Shown piece by piece: positions 24,576 through 31,928 of a stretch of 64,000 nt of DNA. The notes beneath the pieces are model-generated. The model was given only the letters and a program-made list of their open reading frames with translations. It did no database searches and was not told where the DNA came from. This DNA comes from JAWOFN01 sp046497505 [NCBI: bacterium]. GTDB lineage: Bacteria > Blakebacterota > Blakebacteria > Blakebacterales. A program made the position numbers and the translations under genes. The DNA lies in contig JAWOFN010000112.1 of NCBI GenBank assembly GCA_046497505.1, forward strand, positions 26,473-90,472. Direction: 5' to 3'. Numbering within the stretch: the first letter of the stretch is position 1; every line of letters starts with the position of its first letter.

Positions 24576-25592
24576 TCAGGGATCGATGGAGAGCCGGAAC
24601 TGGAAGCCCGCCCGGGCGGAGAGACCGGAGGGGGTCTGCTCGAAGGACTTGATGAGGCTGAAGAACGCCTGTCCGTCGTCCGCCTCCCTCCCGCTGAGGA
24701 AGAGGGTGTTCATGATGTTGAACACGTAGGCGCCCAGCACGAAGAGACTCGCTTCCCCCTTCTTGGCAGCGGCCCTTCGGCGATCCAGCATGGCCGTGGC
24801 GGAATGGGCACGGTCCTCCCTGACCTTCTGCTCGTAATACTCCTGCGTGACCTCCTCTCCATCCACCAGGAAGACATACTGGAACCTCCCGTCCCGGACC
24901 TCCCGGTAGTCCTGGAAGCGGGAGGAGTCGAAGCGGAAGGGGTCCCCGTCCGGGAGCGAGTTCCGGTAGACGAAACTGCCCACCACCAATCCCGCGGAGA
25001 CCAGGGCCCACCCGGGGCGGCCCCGACTGAGCTGTCCGGCCCCGGGGAGGATCATGGAATAGAAGAACGCCGTGTCGCCCGTCACGAAGCGGGAGGGATG
25101 ACTGAGGGCGGAACCGAGCCTGGGGGCGTCCTCGCGGGCGGCCTCCTCATCCGGGTAGGAGCGCTTCTCGAGACCGACGACAGCCCCCTCTTCTCTACTG
25201 TAGACGATGGAGGAGACCTCCACCCGTCCCCCCGGCTCTCGGGTCATCACCCCCGTGATGAGGAAGGAACTGCTCCGGGTCGTCAGATACTCCCGGAGGG
25301 AACCGGGGCTCCTCAGGGTCTTCCTGAGGCTCCCCAGGTCCTCGGGCCCTCCCCCATCCTCCTCTTCCATCAGGCGGAGCCAGTTCCCCCTCCTGATGCC
25401 GCTGCGGAACGCCGCACTGTATTCCGCCGCAAACGTGCTGTCTGCGGTGGAACTCAGGAAAGGAAGAAGGGCCACGTTGCGGTCCACACCGGTCTGGGCC
25501 AGGGCGGAGGACGTGCCTCCCCCCCCGAGCAGGGAGAGAGCCAGCAGCGCCCCCACCGTACACGCAGGGAATAAGCAGGTCGTTCGATCCAC
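24576..25592 (-). CDS. exported/membrane protein of unknown function
   Basis: About 338 residues from a GTG at 25592 (GGGAG just upstream); an ATG at 25670 is the alternative. A signal peptide (FPACTVGALLALSLLGGGG) is followed by RNVALLPFLSSTADSTFA, which recalls proteins that compute oligomers at the outer membrane, then a middle stretch with SFLITGVMTREPGGRVEVSS, and a hydrophobic part AFFYSMILPGAGQLSRGRPG followed by a helix, a pattern seen in DUF5683-like proteins. The C-terminus has another helix (ASLFVLGAYVFNIMNTLFLS). I do not recognise a function. It is divergent from the pgs operon. Confidence 0.7.
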   Translation of the reverse strand: MDRTTCLFPACTVGALLALSLLGGGGTSSALAQTGVDRNVALLPFLSSTADSTFAAEYSAAFRSGIRRGNWLRLMEEEDGGGPEDLGSLRKTLRSPGSLREYLTTRSSSFLITGVMTREPGGRVEVSSIVYSREEGAVVGLEKRSYPDEEAAREDAPRLGSALSHPSRFVTGDTAFFYSMILPGAGQLSRGRPGWALVSAGLVVGSFVYRNSLPDGDPFRFDSSRFQDYREVRDGRFQYVFLVDGEEVTQEYYEQKVREDRAHSATAMLDRRRAAAKKGEASLFVLGAYVFNIMNTLFLSGREADDGQAFFSLIKSFEQTPSGLSARAGFQFRLSIDP

Positions 25593-25854
25593 GGGGCTCC
25601 CGAGCAGATGATCGGATGTGTCCTCCCCGGAGTATACAGGCCAGGTCGTACTTCCTTCACCTGTCCGCATGATGCCCCACGCCTTCCGGTGCGTGACCCA
25701 CCCGTTCCGGGCGGAACCTCTGAGGAGGAGCGGGGGGCCCTGGTGGATACGGAACGGGGAAGCTTCCCTGTAGAGGGTACCGTCCCGCCGCATCAGGCCG
25801 TAGTATGTACCCTGGATCGAATCCGACTCCGACCGCCAGCCCCGGGAGCACCCG

Positions 25855-27012
25855 GTGTCCACGCTGCTCGTCACATTGGCCCTCTTCCTGGCCTGGCTCC
25901 TCCGGGAACGGCTGCTCCTGGACCGCGCACGAGACCGGGTCCCGAACCGGATCACGGTGACCGGGACCCGGGGGAAGAGCGGGTGCGCCCGCCTGCTGGG
26001 TGCCATGCTCCGGGCGGAGGGCCGACGGGTGGTGGTGAAGACCACCGGTTCGGAGGCCACCCTGGTACTGCCCGACGGAACGACCGAGACGATCCCACGA
26101 AGGGGGGTACCCAGCATCATGGAGCAGCGCGACCTCATCCGGCGCTGTGCCCGGCTCGGAGCGGACACCCTGGTGGCGGAGATCATGAGCATCCACCCGG
26201 AGAACCACCGCATGGAAGGACTCCGGATCCTCCGGCCCCAGACGGTCCTCTTCACCAACGCGAGGCCGGACCACGTGGATGCCATGGGGTGGGACGAGAG
26301 GGCGGTCTGTGAGGTACTCCTCTCCTCGGTGCCCCCCGGGACCCATCTCCTCCTCCCCCCCTCCCCCCCGCCCCTCCTGGAGGAACATATCCGCGGAGGG
26401 CGGTGGGAAGCGATGAAGGTGGCCGAGGGGGAGGCGACGATGCCTCCTGCGGCGGGCGTCTTCCATGACGATCTCTGTCTGGCAGCGGCAGCGGCACGGA
26501 GAGCAGGGGTCGGGGACCGGGCGGTGAGGGAGGGTTTGGAAGACTTCCGGGAGGATGCCGGGGGGCTGAGGGTCTGGCGGCTGGAACCCCCGGGGATCCG
26601 GGGACCGGTCTACGCCGTGAGCGCCTTCGCGGCCAACGACCCCCTCTCCACCGTCGACGTCCTCGACCACGTCCGGGGCCGGCTGCCCTCGCCCCTGCCC
26701 TGCACCGGCCTGCTGAGCCTGCGGGCCGACCGCGCCGACCGCACACTCCACTGGATCAGGTATCTGAAGGAGCAGGGGTTGTCCGGGGTACACCCCCTTT
26801 TCGCCCTCGGCGTACAGGCGGGCATCGCATCTCGGAGGACACCCGGCATCCGTGCCCTGAAATGGACCGGCCCCGGCAGCGTGACCCGGGAGGTCTGCGC
26901 GGCGGCGGGGACGGACGGCCCGCAGATCCTCTTCGGGTTCGGCAACTTCAAGGGGCACGGGGAGGAACTGGCGGCATGGTGGGCCGGGGAGGGCAGCCGC
27001 GTTGAGCTATGA
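25855..27012 (+). CDS. pgsB: PgsB/CapB-like poly-gamma-glutamate synthase ATPase
   Basis: 385 residues. Amide ligase of the Mur ligase superfamily that activates and joins gamma-glutamyl units. An N-terminal membrane helix (STLLVTLALFLAWLL) is followed by the P-loop ITVTGTRGKSGCARLLGAML (about 33-52), then KTTGSEATLVLPDG, VPSIMEQRDLIRRCARLGAD and EIMSIHPEN, all PgsB hallmarks, and TNARPDHVDAMG. Start is GTG with GGGAG at good distance. Its end overlaps pgsC by 11 bases. The final product could be poly-gamma-glutamate or a related peptide polymer. Confidence 0.93.
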   Translation: MSTLLVTLALFLAWLLRERLLLDRARDRVPNRITVTGTRGKSGCARLLGAMLRAEGRRVVVKTTGSEATLVLPDGTTETIPRRGVPSIMEQRDLIRRCARLGADTLVAEIMSIHPENHRMEGLRILRPQTVLFTNARPDHVDAMGWDERAVCEVLLSSVPPGTHLLLPPSPPPLLEEHIRGGRWEAMKVAEGEATMPPAAGVFHDDLCLAAAAARRAGVGDRAVREGLEDFREDAGGLRVWRLEPPGIRGPVYAVSAFAANDPLSTVDVLDHVRGRLPSPLPCTGLLSLRADRADRTLHWIRYLKEQGLSGVHPLFALGVQAGIASRRTPGIRALKWTGPGSVTREVCAAAGTDGPQILFGFGNFKGHGEELAAWWAGEGSRVEL

Positions 27013-27439
27013 ACTGGCGTTCGCCGGCCTCCTCCTCTCCCTGGCCTTCACCGGTCTCACGGGCTACTACCCCGGCGGCATCATCGTGCCCAGCTACCTG
27101 GTCCTCTTCGCCAACCAGCCGGAACGGATCGCGGGCACCCTGGCGGCCGCCCTCCTCACTTTCCTCTGCTATCGACTGGCCGAACGCCACCTGCTCCTCT
27201 TCGGCCGCCGGAGGACGGTCTTCATGCTCCTGACGGGGGCGACCTGGGCGGTGCTCTGGGTCCAGGTGCTCCCATCTCTCTTCCCGGTCTCCATGGAGTT
27301 CCGGGTCATCGGATGGATCATCCCCGGCCTCATCGCCAACCACTTCCAGCGGCAGGGGGCGGCGGTGACCACGGCCGGCCTCGTCACCGTGGTCACCCTC
27401 CTCCACGCGGGGGGACGTCTCCTGGGAACGGGAGGCTGA
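27002..27439 (+). CDS. pgsC: PgsC/CapC-like membrane subunit
   Basis: 145 residues with about four membrane segments. It begins at TTG 27002, inside the end of pgsB, preceded by GGGGAGGG, giving MSYELAFAGLLLSLAFTGLT. The segment GYYPGGIIVPSYLVLFANQP is the conserved core of CapC/PgsC. PgsC forms the membrane synthase with PgsB and is needed for polymerisation and transport. The unusual TTG start and overlap imply translational coupling. Confidence 0.92.
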   Translation: MSYELAFAGLLLSLAFTGLTGYYPGGIIVPSYLVLFANQPERIAGTLAAALLTFLCYRLAERHLLLFGRRRTVFMLLTGATWAVLWVQVLPSLFPVSMEFRVIGWIIPGLIANHFQRQGAAVTTAGLVTVVTLLHAGGRLLGTGG

Positions 27440-27440
27440 T

Positions 27441-28535
27441 GTGGCCCCTCCCTCCGACCGGTCGGTCCGACGCCGGATCCTCCTCGCCGGGCTGGCGAGC
27501 ATGGGGCTCCTGGTGCTGCTTCGGACCCTTCCCGCCTCGACCGAAGGGAGGGAACAGCTCCGGGAGGCCGCCCACTGGATGGACCGGGGGATCCAGGCGG
27601 CCCGGGAGGCACGGGAGGCGAGGGGGATCCGCATCGACCCGTCGGCGGACCCGAACGGGACCGGTCTCATCGGGCCGGAGATCTCGCCCCTGGTCACCAC
27701 GGTGGGCTCACTGGAATCGAAGCGCACCGCCACGAGTCCGGAGATGGCCGTCGTCACGGCGTGGATGCTGAGGCGGGCCGGTGCGGAGCCGGGGGAGACA
27801 GTGGCCGTCGGGGCCTCCGGATCCTTCCCCGGCCTTCTCACCGCGGTCCTCTCCGCCTGCAGGGCCCTGGACGCCGAGCCAGCCGTCATCCTCTCCCTGG
27901 GGGCTTCCAGCTGGGGGGCAGCTCATCCCGATTTCCACCTCCTCGACCTCCATGGCACACTCCGGGAGGCGGGTCTCACCGACCGTCCTCCCCTCGCGGT
28001 CAGCGTGGGGGGCGAGGGGGACGAGGGGGGCGGGCTGGACCGAGCGGTGGTAGACGGCCTTCGGGAGGAGGTACTCGATGCGGGCATCCCCCTTATCGAA
28101 GAACCGGACCTCCAAAGGAATGCGACCCTCAGGCTGCACTACTACCAGGAGGCCGCAGGGGGCGGCAAACCCGCGGCCTTCGTGAACATCGGAGGAGCCT
28201 GGGCGAACATGGGTACGAGCGAGGTTGCGCTGGGACTCCGTCCGGGATTGAATACACACGTGCGTCGCCCCCCTCCCGGACAGGGCGGTGTGGTGCATGC
28301 CATGGCCGCGCGCCGGGTGCCGGTGATCCACCTGCTGCACCTCAGGGGCCTGACCGCACGCTACGGCCTGCAATGGGACCCGGTCCCCCTCCCCCACCCG
28401 GAGGAGCCCGGTGTCTACCGCAGGCTCGCACCGCTGCCCACCCTTTTCCGGGTCGCTCTGGCGGCCTACCTGCTCTGCCTTGCCGGTCTGGCGGTGGTAC
28501 CGCTCCCCCGAGGCTCCCACCGCAGCCGGGGCTGA
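27441..28535 (+). CDS. pgsW: PgsW-type poly-gamma-glutamate system protein
   Basis: 364 residues, starting GTG one base after the pgsC stop. One N-terminal membrane helix (RRRILLAGLASMGLLVLLRT), a large extracytoplasmic domain and a C-terminal helix (LFRVALAAYLLCLAGLAVV). Core features match the PgsW family: LIGPEISPLVTTVGSLESKRT, SGSFPGLLTAVLSACRALD, SLGASSWGAAHPDFHLLDL and VNIGGAWANMG. PgsW occurs only beside pgsBC; its exact role is unknown. No pgsA (capA) is present here, so PgsW may take over a release or export role, by inference. Confidence 0.88.
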   Translation: MAPPSDRSVRRRILLAGLASMGLLVLLRTLPASTEGREQLREAAHWMDRGIQAAREAREARGIRIDPSADPNGTGLIGPEISPLVTTVGSLESKRTATSPEMAVVTAWMLRRAGAEPGETVAVGASGSFPGLLTAVLSACRALDAEPAVILSLGASSWGAAHPDFHLLDLHGTLREAGLTDRPPLAVSVGGEGDEGGGLDRAVVDGLREEVLDAGIPLIEEPDLQRNATLRLHYYQEAAGGGKPAAFVNIGGAWANMGTSEVALGLRPGLNTHVRRPPPGQGGVVHAMAARRVPVIHLLHLRGLTARYGLQWDPVPLPHPEEPGVYRRLAPLPTLFRVALAAYLLCLAGLAVVPLPRGSHRSRG

Positions 28536-28617
28536 CCCCCCCGGCATCCCCTCCCCGACCCGTCCCGGGAACGCCCCGGTGACGGATGGGGTCGGAACCG
28601 GAACCGGAGGATCCGTC

Positions 28618-29223
28618 ATGTACTCCCGCCGCTGCGCCGTGGGACTCGCCCTCGCTCTCCTAGTACCCCTGGTACCGGCCGCCGCCGCTGCCCAGCAGGG
28701 TCCCACCGCATCCGAACCCGTCCTCATCACCTCGTGCGGCCAGAGCCCCGGCCCGCTGAAGGTCAAGGTCTTCGCCCAGCGGCTGGGGATCGACCACGAG
28801 TACGACCCCCTGGCGACCGCCGAGGACCTGACCGCGGCGAAGGAGTCGGACACCCCCTTCCGGTCCATCATCGTGGTCACGGGGGCCAGCCTGAAGGGGA
28901 TGGGCGCCGCCGGGATCTCCGTGGAGGAGGAGCTCGCGCGGGTGGACGCCCTCCTGGACGAGGCGGAGGCACAGGGCCTGACCATCGTCGGGGCGCACGT
29001 GGAGGGCATGGCCCGGCGCGCCCAGGGTGCCTCACCGGGGGACAACTCCGACGAGCAGAGCATCGACGCCGTCTGCCCCCGCTCCGACATGCTCATGGTG
29101 CGGAGCGACGGGAACGAGGACGGACGCTTCACCGCTATCGCCACCGACCGGGACATCCCCCTCCTGGAGTTCGAGAAGAACCTCGAGCTGGGTGAGGTCC
29201 TGAAGGACATCTACGGCAAGTAA
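28618..29223 (+). CDS. DUF6305 exported protein in pgs operon
   Basis: 201 residues from ATG 28618. A signal peptide (AVGLALALLVPLVPAAAAAQ) is followed by a Rossmann-like domain: PVLITSCGQSPGPLKVKVFA, RSIIVVTGASLKGMGAAGIS, GLTIVGAHVEGMARR, and EQSIDAVCPRSDMLMVRSDG. This matches DUF6305, a family of unknown function. It lies between pgsW and a DctM-like permease, and could be a periplasmic binding or sensor part for the permease in place of a DctP protein, an inference from order only. Confidence 0.75.
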   Translation: MYSRRCAVGLALALLVPLVPAAAAAQQGPTASEPVLITSCGQSPGPLKVKVFAQRLGIDHEYDPLATAEDLTAAKESDTPFRSIIVVTGASLKGMGAAGISVEEELARVDALLDEAEAQGLTIVGAHVEGMARRAQGASPGDNSDEQSIDAVCPRSDMLMVRSDGNEDGRFTAIATDRDIPLLEFEKNLELGEVLKDIYGK

Positions 29224-29237
29224 CGGAGGGTTCGGGC

Positions 29238-30530
29238 GTGGACGCCTTCACCTATGCCGGGGTCGTCCTCGGCGTCATGGTCCTGGTCTACATCGCTGCC
29301 CAGTTCTTCAGGCTCTCCACCGAGCTGGCCATGCTCCTGGCCGCCCTGGGGGGGGGCTGGGCCGGGGGATATGCCCTCCCGGTGCGGCACATCGCCGAGG
29401 GCTCGATGACCTATCTCGACATCAACCTCATCTTCCTCTCCGCCACCCTCTTCATGAACATTCTGAAGGACTCCGGCGGGGTGGCCTACACGGTGCGGGG
29501 GATCCTGGTCCGCTTCCATCGGAGCAGGACCCTCCTCTTCCTCCTCCTCACCCTCCTCCTGCTGGTTCCGGGGGCCCTGACCGGCGCGGGGAGCGTCACG
29601 GTCCTCATCACCGGGGGTATGGTGGGGGTGGTCCTCCATTACCTGGGCATCAGCCGGCTGCGCACCTCGGCCATCATCTTCATCATCGCGGGGCTGAGCG
29701 CGGCCGCCCCCCCGGTGAGTCTGTGGGCCATGATGACGGCGGCAGGGGTGAACATGCCGTATGTGGGCTTCTTCTGGCCCCTGCTGATCCCCTGCGTGCT
29801 GGCCGCGGTGGTCACGATCTTCATCCTCGGATGGAAAGGCGCTCCGGCTGACGTGGGGAGGGCCCTCCGCGAACTCCCCGTGCCCCCTGAAGGGATGAGC
29901 TGGCTGCGGATCGCCCTCCCCTTCCTCGCCTTCCTGGTCCTGGTGCTGGCGGGACGATGGTTCCCCTTCCACATGCCGGTGCTCGGACTCCCCTTCATCT
30001 TCCTGGCCGCCGGGGGGATCTCCTGGGCACTCTCCCCCGTGCGGCTGGACCTCTTCCGGATCACCCGGGAGACCGTGAACCAGCTGCTCCCCCTCGTCGG
30101 GACCCTCACCTGCGTGGGTATCCTGGTCCAGATCATGACCCTCACGGGGGTCAGGGGTCTGCTCGCGGTGAGCGCGGTGACCCTCCCCGTCCTGCTGGTC
30201 TTCCTCACCCTCTTCATCGTGCTGCCGATCTCCGAGGCGGTGCTCATGTACGGTGCGGCCCCGGTCCTGGGCGTTCCCCTGGTGCTGCTCTTCAACACCA
30301 TCGGTCTGGATCCCGTCGTCGCGCTGGCAGGGATGAGCGTGATCTGGCCCCTGGGGGACGCGCTGCCACCCACTGCCATCATCGGCCGGCTCACGGTGGA
30401 TGTCGTCGAATACGAGGGCTCGTACGCGCGGTTTTTGAGGGCGTGTGCGGCCCCCGCCCTCATCATCATGGTCATCGGCACCCTGATGGTGGTCTACAGC
30501 AGCCGTCTCGGGTTCCTGACAGGGATCTAG
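29238..30530 (+). CDS. DctM-like TRAP/ion-transporter superfamily permease
   Basis: 430 residues, GTG start 29238, 14 bases after the DUF6305 stop. About 12 membrane helices of the IT superfamily/TRAP large-permease (DctM) type: LTGAGSVTVLITGGMVGVVL, AGLSAAAPPVSLWAMMTAAG, LVGTLTCVGILVQIMTLTGV, SVIWPLGDALPPTAIIGRL. True TRAP systems also have DctP and DctQ; neither is here, although the small 54-residue protein and DUF6305 protein flank it. Substrate may be glutamate, a glutamyl oligomer or another dicarboxylate. Confidence 0.8.
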   Translation: MDAFTYAGVVLGVMVLVYIAAQFFRLSTELAMLLAALGGGWAGGYALPVRHIAEGSMTYLDINLIFLSATLFMNILKDSGGVAYTVRGILVRFHRSRTLLFLLLTLLLLVPGALTGAGSVTVLITGGMVGVVLHYLGISRLRTSAIIFIIAGLSAAAPPVSLWAMMTAAGVNMPYVGFFWPLLIPCVLAAVVTIFILGWKGAPADVGRALRELPVPPEGMSWLRIALPFLAFLVLVLAGRWFPFHMPVLGLPFIFLAAGGISWALSPVRLDLFRITRETVNQLLPLVGTLTCVGILVQIMTLTGVRGLLAVSAVTLPVLLVFLTLFIVLPISEAVLMYGAAPVLGVPLVLLFNTIGLDPVVALAGMSVIWPLGDALPPTAIIGRLTVDVVEYEGSYARFLRACAAPALIIMVIGTLMVVYSSRLGFLTGI

Positions 30531-30540
30531 GAGGTACATC

Positions 30541-30705
30541 GTGGAATGGCTCCAGACCGCAGTCACCGCCGTCTACTACCTGTTCCTGGCATGGATTGCG
30601 GCGGTGATGGTCTACAACCTGGTCAAGACGAAGGAATGGGAACGGGAGGTGCTCTACGTCATCGTCCTGCTCCCCTTCCTGCTCCGTCTCTTCCGATTGA
30701 AGTAG
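30541..30705 (+). CDS. 54-residue membrane protein in pgs operon
   Basis: A short reading frame with an excellent ribosome-binding site (AGGAGGT, seven bases before GTG 30541). It encodes 54 residues: an N-terminal membrane helix (TAVTAVYYLFLAWIAAVMVY), a charged turn LVKTKEWEREV and a second hydrophobic stretch LYVIVLLPFLLRLFRLK. Ten bases separate it from both the permease and the deacylase genes, so it is clearly in the operon. It may be a DctQ-like or PgsE-like small partner; the sequence alone does not show which. Confidence 0.75.
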   Translation: MEWLQTAVTAVYYLFLAWIAAVMVYNLVKTKEWEREVLYVIVLLPFLLRLFRLK

Positions 30706-30715
30706 GAGGCCCTGC

Positions 30716-31879
30716 ATGTCCGAGGCCGTCGTCCGCAAAGGGATCTTCGTCCTCCTCGGGGGCGCCCTGCTGGTGAGTTCCGGTATCAGCTTCTATCGCA
30801 GCCGGAATTTGCCCGAGCCGGTGGTGCTGGGTCCCGGGGTCACCCGTGTCGAGAAGCTCAGCACCTGGTCCGACGGGGTGGCGGGGACGGTGAACGACTG
30901 CAACGTCTATTTCCTCGAGGGGGAAGAACCCGGTGCCACGGCCGTGGTCATGGGGGGCAGCCATCCCGAGGAGCCCGCCGGCCGCCTGGCGACGTGGATC
31001 CTCGCCGAACAGGCAGAGATGAGGCAGGGCACCCTGATCGTGGTGCTCAGCGCCAACCGGAGCGCCAGCACGGTCACCCGGGTCAGCGGGGCCTATCCTC
31101 CCGACTACACCATCGAGACCCCCTGGGGCTCCCGGACCTTCCGCATGGGGGACCGATGGTCGAACCCCCTCGACCAGTGGCCGGACCCCGAGGTCTACAT
31201 CCACTATCCCAGCCGTCAGAACCTGGCCTACGTGGACATCCGCAACCTGAACCGGACCTGGCCCGGTCGGCCGAACGGCACCCTCACCGAGCGTACCTCC
31301 TTCGCCTTCATGGAACTGATTCGGGAGGAGGGGGTGGACCTGTTCATCGACCTCCACGAGGCGGAACTCCAGTACCCGGTCATCAGCACCATCGTGGCCC
31401 ACGAGAGGGGAGAGGACCTGGCGACCTTCGTCTCCATGTGGCTCACCGACCTGGAGGGTTTCAACATGGGCATGGAGTTCAGCCCGAAGAGTCTGCACGG
31501 ACTGAGCCACCGGGAGGTAGGGGACCACTCCGGGGCCGTCTCCCTCCTCTTCGAGGCCCCCGAACCGTTCCTGGACGCCACACGGGGCCGGACGACGAGG
31601 GAGGGCCTCCTCACCGGCATCGATCCCTTCGTGGTGAAGGCCGGCGAGCACGGACTCCTCTTCGAGAGGATCGACGAGACCGGATGGCCCATCGAGAAGC
31701 GGGTGGGCCGCCACCTCTCATCCATCCTCCAGACCTTCGAGACATGGACCGAGCTGGACCCGGAGCATCCCCTCTCCTGTACCGGCGTACCCCGGTACGC
31801 GGAGGTAGTGGAACAGGGGGTGGGGAAGTGGCTTCGCGACCCCTCCGCGGCCCCATCCGACCGGGTAATCTACGAGTGA
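30716..31879 (+). CDS. membrane-anchored zinc deacylase (succinylglutamate desuccinylase/M14-like)
   Basis: 387 residues. One N-terminal membrane anchor (KGIFVLLGGALLVSSGISFY), then a carboxypeptidase-fold domain. Zinc ligands are readable: His83 and Glu86 in GGSHPEEPAGR and His214 in LFIDLHEAELQY; a candidate catalytic Glu is in VSLLFEAPEPF. The family splits N-acyl amino acids (AstE, aspartoacylase) or peptides (M14). In this operon it may cut the gamma-glutamyl polymer or remove terminal acyl or amino-acid groups outside the cell. It follows the small membrane protein by 10 bases. Confidence 0.82.
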   Translation: MSEAVVRKGIFVLLGGALLVSSGISFYRSRNLPEPVVLGPGVTRVEKLSTWSDGVAGTVNDCNVYFLEGEEPGATAVVMGGSHPEEPAGRLATWILAEQAEMRQGTLIVVLSANRSASTVTRVSGAYPPDYTIETPWGSRTFRMGDRWSNPLDQWPDPEVYIHYPSRQNLAYVDIRNLNRTWPGRPNGTLTERTSFAFMELIREEGVDLFIDLHEAELQYPVISTIVAHERGEDLATFVSMWLTDLEGFNMGMEFSPKSLHGLSHREVGDHSGAVSLLFEAPEPFLDATRGRTTREGLLTGIDPFVVKAGEHGLLFERIDETGWPIEKRVGRHLSSILQTFETWTELDPEHPLSCTGVPRYAEVVEQGVGKWLRDPSAAPSDRVIYE

Positions 31880-31928
31880 GCCCTTCTAAACCCCGCACCG
31901 CGCAGGGTGCATGCAAAAGGAGACCGAC

